DNA from: Cerrena zonata
Taxonomy: Eukaryota; Basidiomycota; Agaricomycetes; Polyporales; Cerrenaceae
Reading direction: 5' to 3'
Assembly: GCA_038087015.1 (NCBI GenBank)
Contig: JASBNA010000094.1
Location: 54,267-118,266 of the forward strand
Length of the DNA stretch: 64,000 bases
Of the stretch, positions 23,070 through 37,904 are shown in pieces. The notes below the pieces were generated by a model. The model searched no databases and was not told the origin of the DNA. It was given only the letters and a program-made list of their open reading frames with translations. Position 1 is the first letter of the stretch. Every line of letters begins with the position of its first letter. The translations under genes were made by a program, and so were the position numbers.

Positions 23070-24709
<1,640 letters not shown>

Positions 24710-26014
24710 ATAGTCCTAATAAGATACTAACATTATCAAGTCATCTTAAATGTATCGATAAGTGTTTGTATGATCGAATTGAAGGTAGTGGTGTTGTACA
24801 ACAATTAATATAAATTTTGAGTGGAACTATGTACGACACACGATACAGTGCAGTATATTGATTTGCACGCTCAAGTCGAATCATAGATGGCAGAAACCCT
24901 AGAAAGGAGTTGTGTTAGCGATGTCTAAGATGGCAAAGAGGAAGAGCCCTCAGGGGTGTCAAATTCTGGAGCACGCCCCCACTTTCATTGAAAGTGAGGT
25001 ATACTCCCTGAAGAAATTCAATAAAAATTGAAGCATCATAGGAAATGAGAGAAAGAAGTCAAAGAACATGAACTCACCATCAGGACCCATTTAACTCTCG
25101 TCCTTAAAACCACATTGAGCAACAAACAGACGAACTGTTCAAGGAAGGAAAAAATAGAAACGAACCACGCCGACAGAGAGTAAGCCCCATTTCGTAGACG
25201 TGACCCACTCCTCGAAAGAAGTGGAGAGTCACGCAACCGCATAACTATATCTATGAGGAACAACGACCGACCCACAAAGGTGCTTGTCGTCGGAGCAACG
25301 AGCACGCTCATATCTTCGCGTTCGCTCGCGCCTTAAACCAAGCGCGGCACCTTCACAAAGTCGATCACAGAGCTGACATGGCGGAGCTCCCGCTCCCAGA
25401 TTATCTCCAGAAAGCAAGGTAGCAGCGCATCCAAATCAAACCAGACATCACAGTACATTCGGCCCAAACCACCTTGCTTAACGGTGGTCGTTTTCCTGGG
25501 GCTAAATTGGAGTATGATGACGGCTGTGACTCTGCATCTCCGGGGACTTTTCCCACAGCTGGAAGAAAAGAGGAAACCTCTTTGTACGGAAGCTGCGATG
25601 GCGATTCTTGTGTCGTCGTGGTGGTTGGGAGAAAAGAATATTTTTCGAATATCGAGCGGCTTTTTGAAGGGATCACCGATCATTTTGATCCCGATCGATC
25701 GGACTGAACTTCAAGAGTTTGCAGCGAGAATCCGCTCCTTCAAGGATTAGTAAAGGAATTGGACATAGAATTCTCGATTATAGTTATTTCCTGAGAGGTG
25801 TATTACTGGTTATATCACCTAAGGTGCGATTCAAGATGGGTAGAACTAAGTCCGAAGTTGGCAGTGAGTAACTTATTGAAACCAGTATTGAAAGTAAGAT
25901 GAGTAAAGCATGCGTTAGTATACAATGGATGAGGAGGGTACACGGATTCCAACTAGGTATGTGAGATGGCTGTAAGATATAGTATATAGATCTGGGCAGA
26001 CAGAGATACCACGT
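24710..26014. other. Intergenic, about 1.3 kb
   Basis: ORFs exist on both strands around 25036-25750, overlapping each other. A minus-strand one near 25401-25676 has plausible composition but begins at a GTG just after a stop and shows no domain or splice extension. I do not call a gene here. Confidence 0.4.
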
Positions 26015-28044
26015 TCAACGCCTCTTCTCCTTGCGGAGAACGAGCGGTTCAATTCCGGAGGACTTCACTAAAGCCTTCCACAACTGTCTCCAAGAGATGG
26101 GATTCCCCTAAATTCATGAATGAGCACATGCACACGCGAACAAGACCAAACGGCATACCTGATCTCGGTGCATCAAACAGAACGTCCCCGAGTATTGCTT
26201 ATATGTAAAGTTCTCCAACTTCACATATCCCTTGTACATCAACTTCCGTTGGTCGTAGCCGCCTATTCGAATTTGGACCAGACCTCGATTGGGGTTGTTC
26301 TTGTCCTTGACATGCTCAGCGGGCTTATACTTCACCCCAAGATTCGTGAGGGCCTCCTCTATCAGAGGAAGAAGGATGCCGGGTCCGACAGAGGCGTAGA
26401 ATCGCGTCAATTGAGGTGTATATTGCTTTCCGTATTGTGTTTGTGACTGAGATCGATGTCAGCGAATTTATGGTAAGATGCTGCCGGAGATATACATACG
26501 AAGAGTAGAAGGGACTGCGTAAATTGTGATTGGTGGGGTGACATTGACTTCATGATGGTATCCCCGTCCTCATCGACATCGCTACGATAACAATTATCAG
26601 TATACGCCGGCTTCCTCTCGAGCCACAAGGAAATCGAACGCACGATTCGACTTCTGAGGGGTCGATGTAATCATAGTCTCCTTGCTTTCGCAAGTTTTCT
26701 GTCAGTTTATTCGCAATAGCAGCAGGTCCCTGATTCGCCAGCTGACTCGGCCTAGTCGAAAGTTAGATATATAACAATAGGTAAGATAAGAATAAGGCAC
26801 ACCGTAGCATCCAAGCATGTCTGAAGGCTTGTGCACAGGTTAGACGTTCAGCCGAATCCACAGCAAGGAGGCCAGTCAATATTGCTATGGCAAAGATCAG
26901 ATGGTTATCGATGCGAAATGTCTATCACGAACTTACACAGACAGTCCGAACTAAACTCGTTCCAAGGGTTTTCATCAAAGCATTTCCCTCTCAGATAGTG
27001 ATAAAAATCCGGGCTGCGTTTTGTTGGTTCATCCCATGGGGTAGCTGCGTCATGATAAGCAGATGATATATATGGAGCGGATGATATATGTACTTCCTGT
27101 GAGGATGGCGAAGAGTATAATACCACACCCCCAGACGTCTATTGGTTCTGCGTCATAAGGCTCATCGCCTACGAGCTTAAAAAAATGGCATTCAGATCGT
27201 GCGAGTCATGAGGTATGTTGAATATGGTTACCTCGGGTGCAAGATAGGGCAAGCTTCCACATCGTTCAGTGAGCTGCCGAGTTTTCCCACTCTTGACATC
27301 TTTGAATATCGAACATAAACCGAAGTCGCAAATTTTTAAGGTACCGGCGGCGTCGAGCAATATGTTTTCAGGTTTCAGGTCCCGGTGACATACGCCTTGT
27401 GTATGGATATAGCTCTGTTCATATTCACCGAATGTTAGACCACGTGGGACGATACGATGATAAACTTACAATGCCAGATATCATTTGCGTGAAGTAAAAT
27501 TGTGCAATCTCTTCACCCACACCCATTTCGGGAGCTATATTTTGAGACTGGTCAGTCAACATATTTCCTAGTCTGCTTTTGGCCCCAACCCAGATCTGAC
27601 ATACCAATTTTATCAAAGAGATCACCACCGGCAGCCATCTCTAGCAACATGTATACTGCCGGATGGTATGAAGAACTCGATCCGGGCTCCACGATGACTG
27701 CATTGTAAAATTCAATGACATTCGGATGACGCATCCGAGAATGAGACTTCATTTCCTTTCTGAGCGTTCTTCGTTCCTCATCGGTAGTCTTGGGAGTTAG
27801 GTTAACAACCTTGCATGCTCCCACCTGTTCTTCCTCAAAGTTGACAGCACGATAAACACTGTAATGTAAAGATAAACAAAACTTGTAAATCGGCTGGGAG
27901 CTGACTGACAGCTCATTTACCTCGCAAAGGATCCTCCGCCAAGCAGTTCGGTCAACTTGAAACCTAATGCATGGTTAACTCTATTAGGTGATTTGATGTC
28001 GAATTCGTACCTGCAACGAGAGGAAATTTTGGTTTTCCACTCAT
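26015..28044 (-). CDS. CHK1: Checkpoint kinase Chk1
   Basis: A multi-exon Ser/Thr kinase. The N-terminus [12 protein letters not shown] leads into the Gly loop [13 protein letters not shown] and the catalytic Lys in GACKVVNL. The catalytic loop is [12 protein letters not shown], followed by [11 protein letters not shown] and the activation-loop end [10 protein letters not shown], which is typical of Chk1. The C-lobe includes [13 protein letters not shown] and TPWDEP. The C-terminal region ([53 protein letters not shown]) has the pattern of the Chk1 KA1-like autoinhibitory domain, and the protein ends LRKEKRR. Chk1 is activated by ATR-type kinases after DNA damage or fork stalling and blocks mitotic entry. 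The [14 protein letters not shown] segment contains an SQ site that may be phosphorylated. Confidence 0.9.
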
Positions 28045-29219
28045 CTTGTCTGTCTCGTTCTAACTAGTAGGTATGTGTATGATGTGAAATTAACAAGGGT
28101 AACAAAGAGACGCGGCGACGCAATATTCACGCATTGTCACGGTCTCGTGATATTTGTCACAATCATCTCACAGCGGGTCTTTTACTATCTTTTCCTCCCA
28201 GTGTATCCTCCAGCCTGAGCTGCGCTGAGCTTTATTATATAACATGCCCTACGCATGTAACATTCCCCCACCAAGCATGAGATAACAATTCAAAATGTTT
28301 ACTGTCTTGCCTCTGTCGGATGCAGGAAATTCTGATCCCGACTGTGAGATCTACCCGCCGTCGATAAGTACTTGGCGTCACGGACTCACGGCAGTGCTTT
28401 CTTAGTCTGCGGATGGAGTTTAACCAAGGATGCAACCTCGAGATCCTGGTAAGAAGTCTGATGTTCAATATTGGTCGATAGCTGCACTCACATGAATGCC
28501 GACGAATGTCGTATCCCGTAGGCAATATGTTCCACGTTGCCAGGCACCTTTCACTGTACTTAGAGCTGCTTCAAAGAGGTTGGGAACATACTCTCGATTG
28601 GGTCTCATGATTTGGTATATTCGGGGTGCTGACCAAATTATTTTGGACCTCAAGTTGTTGACCAGTGCGGACCAACGCCGACAGCGGATGGAATCGAATG
28701 TAAAACGTACCGATGACACATTCGGCGGGGGTCCTCGTCGACGCAACGCCATCTGTAACCGAGGTAAGCTTGTGATTACACACGAGTTTGGAGGCCATGT
28801 GTCAATATGATGTCGCAGTTTACAGATTGTAGTTGAACATGATTGAACCCGGCGGACCTACTTCACGCCACAATATATCTCGCGACCACGATCACGGTAT
28901 CCTTGCACAGAGCCAATAGACTTCAACGGTTGGTGCCGTGGTCACTATGCGGGACAACCTCTGGAAACCTTCGTGATTTTCTCCCGCTGTCTCGAATCGG
29001 GGGTCTTGATGCTCATTAGTCCCGTTACTAGAGCGATCGTACTGAGATATATCCTCATCTCGATCCCGAAGGGAGTCTGAGATAGTGCGACATATATATT
29101 GTCGTTGTGGAGGAATGTCTTTCTTTGCCTCTTCTCGCCCTTCACGGCGTGAAGCCACTGCCTAAGCTTTATACATCCAATTTCGCAGTTTGACTTCCGA
29201 TTGAAAATCGAGGGGAAGA
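28045..29219. other. Intergenic, about 1.2 kb
   Basis: Short minus-strand ORFs at 28235-29158 are not joined by convincing splices and show no domains. The stretch probably holds the divergent promoters of CHK1 and the membrane-protein gene. Confidence 0.4.
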
Positions 29220-30813
29220 ATGGTTGACTGGAACAACCCGGCCGTGATTGAGCAGTGGGCATTGGTGATGCGCCAAAGCTTCGTATTTATACTTGGAATC
29301 TACCTGTAAGTTGTACCCCTATCATAATTTCCGGCACTTACGCAGTGGAGAAAGATGGGAGTATTTGATCACGTTTCCTGACGTGGAATGGCCCTTATTG
29401 AGAAGACGACTCAAGTTTCGGATTGTAATGGTACGAGTCAGCTATGTGTATACCTCGCTAATCACTGAACAGCTACCGGGTAGATCCCTTTCTTTCTAGC
29501 TCGTTATTTATGGCTGTCTGCATTGTTTATACTGTATGTTTTCATTTTCGTCACAAAACAGCCGTCGACGACTGACGTCTGAATATAGCAACACATACGG
29601 GCACCATGGTCAACGCGTCCCAAACTGTCAACGTAAGTGACTGCCGCGTGCCATACTGACTATACTGATACCCCATTTTCATGTATGGCAGGGGACACTA
29701 TTTTATTCTCCGTAACTACTGTGTCTTTATAATCCATGTTAACTACTCACCTTGGATGTAGACCATGGGAACCTTGAGCGTTGTCTTCGCGAGTACGAAT
29801 CTGCTGATTCGTACTGTCATGATATGGCGGGATAATTGGTACGTTATCGGTGTTCTCATCGCAGCGAACATCGGACATTTGCTCGCTGCTGTTATTGGTG
29901 GTGCGTAACGCTTTGTACTAGACGGGGGTCATGACACTGACTGAATCAACGCAGCCGTCTTGGAAGGCAGAAAGTCGCGTTGGAACTCTGACACGCTTAT
30001 CTGTGATGGCGATCCGACTCATTCAGTTGCTTTCTATCTGTATAGTGAGTACTCATCATGACATATCGTAGTCCACCACTGACCCTCGAGCTAGCATCGA
30101 TACTTGATCTGGTCATTCTTTTCCTGTCTGTCGCTGGGCTTTACCGACATGGCGTCTTGAGTACTGGGTCAAAATGGCGTAAAATCTGTAACCAGGGTGT
30201 GATATATGTGCTGGTCACCTTCCTGATCAACATCCCTACGATAGTAAGCCTAGATTTGTCTTCCGAGCCATGTCATTGAACTCATCTCCCAAACAGGTGC
30301 TAGGATGGTTGAATTTGAATGGTAAGTTCACATCAACGAAATTGAAACGACCGTGCTAAAATATTCTATAGCGACCATGAATATGATTGGTGCACCACTG
30401 GGTAAGTCAAATCGGCTCTTGCTATGGCGTAGAGGTAGTTCTAAAATATCTTGGGCTACATTAGGCACCACAATAAGGTAAGGCCAGAGTCTGTACGGAA
30501 CGAACAGGCGGGTTATTGACATCGTGATATAGTGTTATCGCATCTTCTCGAGCGGTGATGTCCCTCTTGAGACCCAGAGATGATATGTCTAGTTCTTTAC
30601 CTGTCTATGCCTCCAGCTCCGAGTCCTCCGGAACACGAGAACGAACATTCGAGGATAAGAATATGCACGCAAGTCCTGTTGGCATGCTCACGACGCATAT
30701 AGACCTGACTCAGTAAGTCCTTATCATATGTCTGCAACGTCATCGCTAACAGCCTCAGCAGAAATGATAGCAGGTCATCGGTTCTTCCAAGCGAATATTC
30801 AATTTCATTGTAA
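29220..30813 (+). CDS. Multipass membrane protein, DUF6533-like Agaricomycete family
   Basis: It starts MVDWNNPAVIEQWALVMRQS and continues FVFILGIYLWEYLITFPDVE, then PFFLARYLWLSALFIL. NCQ is followed by RDTILFS from a 20-nt exon (29692-29711), then TMGTLSVVFASTNLLIRTVM, VIGVLIAANIGHLLAAVIG, SILDLVILFLSVAGLYRHGV and ICNQGVIYVLVTFLINIPTI. About seven hydrophobic helices are expected. The order LWE..DFEW-like, NCQ, AS.NL.IRT and C..G.IYF-like fits large mushroom families of seven-helix proteins of unknown function. The C-terminus is a hydrophilic Ser-rich tail. Translation may stop at a TAA directly after LTQ, or, if the last intron (GTAAGT donor at that point) is spliced, at 30811 after EYSISL. 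Confidence 0.65.
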
Positions 30814-31438
30814 TTGTTACTCTCAAGCAGGTATCTAGTGTAGCATTTGGTTTTCAGATCCAAGTTCCGGGATCTTACTGTAGCATATAAGTTTGCGAAC
30901 TTGCGTATCATTCTCCTGTCCTTTTATTATTGTTCCCGTGGATCGAACGAAGAGTTTGCGGTGCCTACCAGAAAAGAGTACGCTGAGTGGAAGCCCTTTT
31001 AAATGCAAATATTGATGAAATTACCTACCTCAAGATGTTTCTGACTGGACAGGACAGTGGCAAGAGAGTATCCACAGTCGAAGTTGAGGGCAAATTCTAA
31101 GTACTTTCAATACTGATATAAATATTTATTATAATTATGATATATTGGCATTTGAATATATATGTCTAACATGGGTATGTACTTTGTAAATACTACTTAG
31201 TAGAGCTGACATATCTCTACCTCGGTCCTCTACTCCCAAGTACTGAGGTCTTTGCGCAGGTAACTTTTACTTACTTACTACTATGTTCGCTATACATCAT
31301 GCAAGGTTGGCCCCAAAGAACTCTGCTGATGCTCATTATGTAACGCTCTCACCGAAGCACATGATACCACGGTAGCAATGTAGGTCTTGACTTCAATTTG
31401 AAGCATCTCATAACGATATTTCTCTAGACATCCGAGTC
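30814..31438. other. Intergenic
   Basis: Contains an AT-rich stretch (about 31100-31170), likely 3' flank and polyadenylation region of the membrane-protein gene, and the promoter of the BTB gene. No other feature is recognised. Confidence 0.45.
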
Positions 31439-32929
31439 ATGTCTGATCTCAACACAGATTCATTTGTTGGACCATATACCGACGTCATTATACGCTCTTG
31501 CGATAATGTCGAGTTTCGAGCTCATAAGTCGATTCTATTTTTTGCATCTCCGATCTTCAAAGATATGTTCCACTTTGCAGACTCAGAATCATCGACAGAA
31601 GGAGGCACGCCACCAGACCGGAATGACTTGCCAATCGTCGAGGTCGCAGAGCCTCATCGAGTTCTGTACCAACTTATCTACCATTGCTATCAAGATCCAG
31701 TCAACCATACGACGATACATGACGTAACTGAGCTCGCTCCAGTATTCGAGGCAGCCGATAAATACGAGATGCCACGGGTGATCACTTCACTCAAAGCAAC
31801 ACTCGAACACTTCGAAAAGGACCACCCTCTTCCAGTTTTTGCACTCGCCTGTCGATTCGGGCCTGAAGACCTTGCTCGATCCTCTGCGTTGAAATGGAGG
31901 GCCCGTTTGCATGCTTCTTATGTAGACTCGCCCAAGGCACCCCATGGCTTTTGGAAGGACATGACCGTCGCATCCTCTTTCGTACCTGAGATGAATGGGA
32001 TGTGTGCAGGAGTGTTTTATCGCCTGGCCGAATATCTTCGGACTGGAGTAGAACGTCCCTTTTCCAAGCCCACTTCTTCCTGTAAACTGTCGGATTCGGA
32101 GGTACCCAGACCAACTGTGACATTTCAAATGACACAATATCCGGATGCCGATATACGAATTCAATCCTATCACTCTCAGGCCACTTTCTTCCATGTTCAT
32201 AAAATCATTCTCTCCACGTCTTCCCCGGTCCTGATGCAAAAAATAGATGAACTATCCGAATCATCATCCGAGGACTTACCTACCCTTTCTCTGCCCGAAC
32301 ATGATAATATTCTGCAGATTATCTTAGCCTCGTGCTACTCTTCCATGTTGGCTGATATGCCCTCCTTCGAGCTGGCTGATTTACCCGAATTGGGTAGAGC
32401 AGCCCAACACTATCGCCTAATCAATCTCGTCAATCTTTGCAGACAAAGTATGACCGCCCACATCATCGCGGATCCCCTCAAAGCGTACCTCATAGCCGCC
32501 GATTGTGGGTGGAAAGCTGAGGCGAGAGAAGCTGCCGTGCGCCTCGCTCAACGCGCAAAAGAAGGCCGATACTCACCTTATTTGGAATTGGTGGACACGT
32601 CGATATACTTCCCCTTGCTGAAGTTTTGTCACGAATATCGTCGTGTCATCTTCCAAGTAACGGGCGGTTGCAAAGGCCGCACTCCGGAGGAGATGTGGGC
32701 TGCCGCAGAGTGGATTTGCGATGAAATGCCGGGCGATGCAGGGAATCTCGCATGGGCTTTTGCGATGTATTTGATGGAATCTGGTCATAGGAACAAGACA
32801 TGGTCTGAGCTCCGTACCATGCGGGATGATTTAATCTCGAAACTAGCACAAGTACGTCTTTCTTTATGGTATCTGCTCATTCAAGTTGATAAAGTACTGA
32901 TTTCGAGCTAGATTCAACTCGAAATATAG
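31439..32929 (+). CDS. Double BTB/POZ domain protein A
   Basis: A long exon (31439 to about 32851) plus a short last exon read KLAQ|IQLEI and stop at 32927. The first BTB is at residues 10-120 (YTDVIIRSCDNVEFRAHKSI, FFASPIFKDMF, KYEMPRVITSL). A second, degenerate BTB is at about 230-350 (PDADIRIQSY, FFHVHKIILSTSSPVLMQKI). A helical C-terminal part (GWKAEAREAAVRLAQRAKEG, SPYLELVDTSIYFPLLKFCH) follows. BTB domains dimerise and often serve as CUL3 adaptors, so a ubiquitin-ligase substrate receptor is possible; no known substrate-binding domain is visible. Tandem-BTB proteins are expanded in Agaricomycetes. The paralogue at 45.7-47.2 kb has the same layout. Confidence 0.8.
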
Positions 32930-33718
32930 GATCGTTCATCTGCGTTTTTCATTATCTGAATTCGTTGGCTGATATCATCGATAATACCAGGGAAATGCGA
33001 CCAAGAATATGAAGTAGATATCTCCTACACATGTCTGGAATTATGCGGCTCGCTATCTAGATGGGACCCAGTGTATAAACGATGAGCTCCTTTCACTGCC
33101 GAATTGTTTGCGATGTCTGTAATTACGGTATTGTCCGAACTGTCATCTGTTGTTTTCTCCCCTTTTAACATCCCTTTTCTCTTCTCGCGCGGTCCGGGAT
33201 TGGTCTATCTAACTGTTCTAAACATATGTATACGCATTTCAGCCACAACATCACAAGTTACAAAGCCACATCAAATAGTCTCACACTATGCCGTCAGCAT
33301 ACCGCAAGGGATTCAGGGTTTCCTTGTCCTGGGCATTGCTTTGTGCGGTTTTCTCTCATTCTGGAGCCTATGTTTTTCAGTCGCAAACTATTCGTGAACC
33401 CGTGCTTGATGAGGCGATGTTGTGATACGGCATTGGTGTGAATTTTAAGTGGCTAAATGGAGTTGCAACGGAGCAGGTAAGAGGTATCGCAGTGGCTCAA
33501 TACGTTTCAAGAACTCTAATGCTTACTGATACCAGCTTTTTGACAGAACTCAACTATTCGGCGGTCTATGCCCAGCTCATAGCATCCTTGTATTTTCTAA
33601 ATAAAGCGTAAGTAGGATATTCATACTACTCAGCCCACATCATCTCTCGGAGGTCGCCTCCCTCACAAACGATACACATCACCACTGTATTCGGAGTCAG
33701 TTAGTTCTGGTTTTCAAC
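32930..33718. other. Intergenic
   Basis: No gene supported. A hydrophobic ORF at 33104-33397 has no start context or splice support and is probably chance. Confidence 0.4.
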
Positions 33719-35076
33719 ATGGTACACATCGACCTAATTGACACATTGTTATTATTTTTTAGGATTATCATGGTTCATCTGGCCTACGCGATTTTACCTC
33801 TGGAGCTTTGCGAACATGTCATCGATACCTTAGCTGAGGGGCTCCCCGATACCAAACGCGACCTTTCCGCATGCGCATTGACGTGTCGTACTTGGCTCCC
33901 TCGAACCCGCAGACATGCGTTCAGAGAAATAACGTTACGAAACAAGAACCGCTTGAGAGCCGTCGCCTCGCTACGCAGTAATCCCAGCTTGGGACTTTTG
34001 GTTCGGAAGTGTACTCTAGCACTTGAAGATCCTGGCCGTGCCTACTTTCTCCGCGAACCCCTCTCATGCTCCATCACTTCTTTGCTACTCATCTGCATTT
34101 CTCACTTTCCCAATATGCACAGCCTTTCTCTCTACTTCTGGGCAGGATTATCCCGCGAGCATAGCGATATATGTAAACTCTGCGCATATTTGCCTCAAGT
34201 CACAACTCTCTGTATCCTACCCGAAAGAGAGACATCTTACAGCATGTTTTGCAGACTTTTATCCAGCTTCAAGTCTGTGAAATATGTTGGTATCTGCTCG
34301 TGCCCGTTCAGCGGAGGTGGCTTCGTTGCTCCCCCATCGAGCGGTTGTAGGATGAAGCAACCTATCAAAGGATTTCGCCTCGATTTCGGAGCAGGTTTTG
34401 ATAAGATGATGAGACTATTCGTGACATGGTTACTGAGGACGGGAGCTTTAGGCGATTCCGTGGAAAGGCTTGCATTGTACTGCTGGTTTCTCAAGGAAGA
34501 ATTGGAGAACAACAGTCTCTTGGCTGTCCTGTGGATCATGAAAGAGGTGGTGAAAGAATGTGCTTCTTCCTTGACTCACTTCTTCATCACATACCCGATA
34601 AACATAGACAACCCCGACCCGTTACTGACGGAACATCCTGATCGTAGGGCTTTTAACTTTGTCAATAATCTTCGCTAATATTCATTCGGTTAGTATCGTT
34701 GGAGAGGAATACTTCTCTGCAAGATATCAGCATTGGTGTCAACACGACATTTATGACTGCAGTGCTTCACCTTCTCGGGACCACTGCCACCAAACATTTG
34801 ACTCGCCTAACTCTGCACTATACCTTTCATAGTATAACCGGCAAACCGAACTTGGAACACTGGAAACTGCTGGATAACCTACTTATCGACAGAGCCTCCT
34901 TCAGGTCTCTCGCAGAGGTGGTACTACTCGTCAGGGATAAAAGCCTCCATACACCCGATTTTTTGTACGCTGACCCTCTGAAATTAGTACCACGGTTATA
35001 TGCTAAGGGAATTTTGACATTCATTATGATCCCGTCCTCTTTTAGCAGTTTCAATGACTTTTGCAACTTCTGGTGA
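33719..35076 (+). CDS. F-box-like protein A
   Basis: Two exons. The second begins after an intron from about 34646 to 34693 (GTAGGG donor, CTAAT branch site, TTAG acceptor), which joins HPD-L to SLERNTSLQD. The N-terminal F-box reads LPLELCEHVIDTLAEG, then CALTCRTWLPRTRRHAFREI, as in mushroom F-box proteins that begin with LP.E and have a W.PR motif. A leucine-rich region without strict repeats follows, ending NDFCNFW. The start may be 33719 or the in-frame Met at 33770 (MVHLAYAILPLEL); the second sits at the usual distance from the F-box. The expected role is as an SCF ubiquitin-ligase substrate receptor. It has a paralogue on the minus strand at 47.4-48.7 kb. Confidence 0.7.
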
Positions 35077-35352
35077 TACCCATACTGTACTAGCATACTT
35101 CGATGTCTATGTTATACTTGTAGCATAGGCTTTGGCGTACATTTATTCTGAATTTGTGTAAACTTTTATACTTGAAAGTTTCAAGTTCTCAGCATGTATA
35201 TGTTTCCGACAAAGTTTAATTTGAGACTCTGAGTGAGATATTACCATATTTGTGACTGGCGCTTTGTGGGTCCAAGCCGCTTGAGCTAGGCCTTAACCTG
35301 TACCATCATCTTGGAATATCATTACTCTGCGACCTTTCGATATAATCATACT

Positions 35353-37013
35353 ATGGACGGACAGAAACCTCCAATGAAGTCTGTATACCATTATAATACT
35401 TTGTCTTTCCTAATTAACATGTTAATTGTTTAGAAAGCGAAAGCTTACAGACAAGAATCTGCCTTCAACAATTCTCTCGTCACCGACGCATTCGGTCGAT
35501 TCGCAAATGTATCAGGACCTCGTACAGATGGAGCGTAGGCTTGACTGGACTATGACGAGAAAGAGGGCTGAGGTACAAGACGCGTTGAGTCGAACTATAA
35601 CCGTACGTGTGCCCCTTTCTGTCGCTTGAGTGCGGGCCTGAATCCTTCAAAGACCACGCGCACGTTACGAATATTCCTTAGCCATACCGTATCTGGCCAG
35701 GCTTGGCAGCAAGGCGAAACTTCTGCGTCGGCTACTCCTGCTCCCGATGGCAATGTAAATCCTGAAACCGGAGAAGGCGTACCTGCATGGCAATTCAAGA
35801 TTGAAGGCAGGCTACTCGAGGTTCGTTACCCTATGTTAGAACAAGGCCATAAAGTTTGAACAGGACATATTATGGTTACTCTAGCCTCCCAACCAACGTG
35901 CTAAGGATCGCGTCCCTCCGCGAAAGCTTTCGACATTCATCAAGTCTATGGTGGTCGAACTAGACAGAGACCCTGCTCAATACCCCGACGGCAATATTGT
36001 AGAGGTAAGTTCTGTGCCACGTTTCCTCCCTAAGTCCCTAGAATCTAATCATCTTCAACCCAGTTCTCGCGTTCATCGGCACCAAACCCGCTAGACGGCT
36101 TCACCATTCGTAGGAGGGGTGACACGCTTACCAAAATTCGTGTCGTTATACATCTTGAACAACAGCCTGAAGTCTACAAAGTGACCCCGGAACTTCGTGA
36201 GTCTATAATCATGGGTATCTGGAGGGGTTTTTTCAACTTGGCCGTGTAGTAAGTGTCATAGGAGTCAAAGAAGAGACACGCGTTGGCATCCAGCAAGCCG
36301 TGTGGAATTATATCAAACTTGAAAACCTGCAAGACAAAGTGGACCGCAAGATGATCCACGCTGACGCCAAACTCAAACCAGTGAGCCCAAGCTTTGGAGT
36401 CTAACATTGTGATGCAAACTGAACTTTCCACGCTTAGATATTCGGTCAAGACAGCATTCCGTTCATGGAGATACCACACCGTATAAATCGTCAACTTCTA
36501 CCCCCAGATCCCATTATTCTTTATTACACCCTCAATCCCTCGCACGCACCTCCCGAAAAGCCTCAAGCGTACGACGTAGAAGTCAAGGTAGACGATGTGG
36601 CTATGAGGGCTCGAATGAATCACGCTGCTGTTGCTGTTACTCAAGACACTGCAAAGGAGTTGGCGCGTATGGATGACGAGGTTTGTTTTTCTAGTTCCCT
36701 TCCTCTCATAATCAAATCAATTGACGCCACTCTGCAGATTGCCACCCTTACTCAATCCCTCACCCAATCTCATCTCAAAGCAACATTCCTCAACTCGTTC
36801 GCATCAGATCCACAGGCATTTATTCAAAACTGGCTTGAGTCTCAATCTCGCGATTTGGAGACTATCCTTGCGAATGGACAGAGCGAAGGGGCGTTGAGAA
36901 TGGATGATCTTAGACGGAGCGAGTACTTCAAGTTACCTTGGGTCGAAGAGGCTGTCGCTATTCAGGAGGGCATGAGGAAAGTTGCCCAAGCTGCAAGAGC
37001 ACCTGGTACTTAG
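35353..37013 (+). CDS. SWP73: SWI/SNF-RSC complex subunit, SWP73/BAF60 family (SWIB domain)
   Basis: A tiny first exon, MDGQKPPMK, is joined by a GTCTGT...TTTAG intron to KRKLTDKNLP, a likely nuclear signal. Next come a coiled region (YQDLVQMERRLDWTMTRKRA) and the conserved core TTRTLRIFLSHTVSGQAW, AWQFKIEGRLLE and SRSSAPNPLDGFTIRRRGD. The SWIB domain follows (KVTPELRESIIMGIKEETRV, VWNYIKLENLQDKVDRKMIH), then C-terminal helices to APGT. This order is that of Snf12/Rsc6/BAF60 subunits, which bridge the remodelling ATPase complex to transcription factors. About seven introns are needed, all in phase. Some fungi have a single gene for both the SWI/SNF and RSC roles. Confidence 0.88.
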
Positions 37014-37204
37014 GGCACTCAATATTTAGTCATGGTTATAGGTGATTCTCCGACTTGTTATTTAGTGTATGTTAATTCACTTTCATCCTTCGTCTACGAC
37101 TGTTTTGCTTCAACAATTCGAAAAGAATTGCGCAAGAACTAATGATACATTTCCAAGATACAAATACATGGGATACAACAGAGACGAAACATTCATTTTG
37201 TCAA

Positions 37205-37802
37205 TTAAGCAATGGTGATCTTCTTGGGAGCTTGCTCGGGGGTCGTCTTGGGGAAAGTGACAGTCAAAATGCCATTATCCAAAGACGCTTTGATATCATC
37301 AGACTAAAAAAAGACTCATAGTCAGTACTTAATGAACGGAAGACTGGAGAAAAGTTTACAAACCTTGACACCCTGAGGCAAGGGAACCGAGCGAGAGAAC
37401 TTTCCGAACTTCCTCTCCCGAACGACAAAGCCATTCTCATCCTTCTCGGAGGAGAACTTGGTCTCTCCAGAAATGTTGAGAAGGTTGTTGTTGACGTCGA
37501 TGTTGACGTCCTCTTTCTTCAAGCCGGGGAGCTCGAAGGTAGCGGTGATCACGTTCTGCTTTTCGTCCTCATGGATATCCATCCTGTGGGATCATTGTTA
37601 GCACCAGATCGAAGACGAGTACATGGAGAATGTAGATAACTTACCTAGGCCTTAAGGCTCTAGAAGTATTAGCAGAAGCACCACCCTGTTGCCTCTGAAC
37701 TTGTCTGTTGCTGTCTCCGTTGCGAGCGTTGAACGCCTCGTCGAAGAGACGGTCGAAGTCAGAGAGGGTGTAGAAAGGCTCGTAGACTTGGAAGTAGGCC
37801 AT
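37205..37802 (-). CDS. Small heat shock protein (HSP20) A
   Basis: Three exons. The N-terminal arm MAYFQVYEPFYTLSDFDRLF, with a Gln-rich part, is followed by the alpha-crystallin domain: MDIHEDEKQNVITATFELPG, LKKEDVNIDVNNNLLNISGE, RERKFGKFSRSVPLPQGVK and a last exon with ASLDNGILTV. It ends in KKITIA. The GILTV/I-x-I edges bind neighbouring subunits. HSP20 proteins are ATP-independent holdases forming cytosolic oligomers. The gene is divergent from a second HSP20 gene, with heat-shock elements between. Confidence 0.88.
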
Positions 37803-37904
37803 TTAGAAAGTTATGAAAGAGCTCGAGTGGAAAACGCGTTAGAGTGTTTGAGATGTATGTTCGAGTTGTTCTGGTGAGGGCCTCTTCGCCTCCTCAGAAC
37901 GTAT

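Noticed and set aside
25333..25750. Overlapping ORFs on both strands between AKR copy B and CHK1
   Set aside because: No domain, no ATG in good context for the best one, and no splice extension.
33104..33397. Hydrophobic ORF as a small membrane protein gene
   Set aside because: Isolated, no family likeness, and an overlapping ORF in another frame is equally open.
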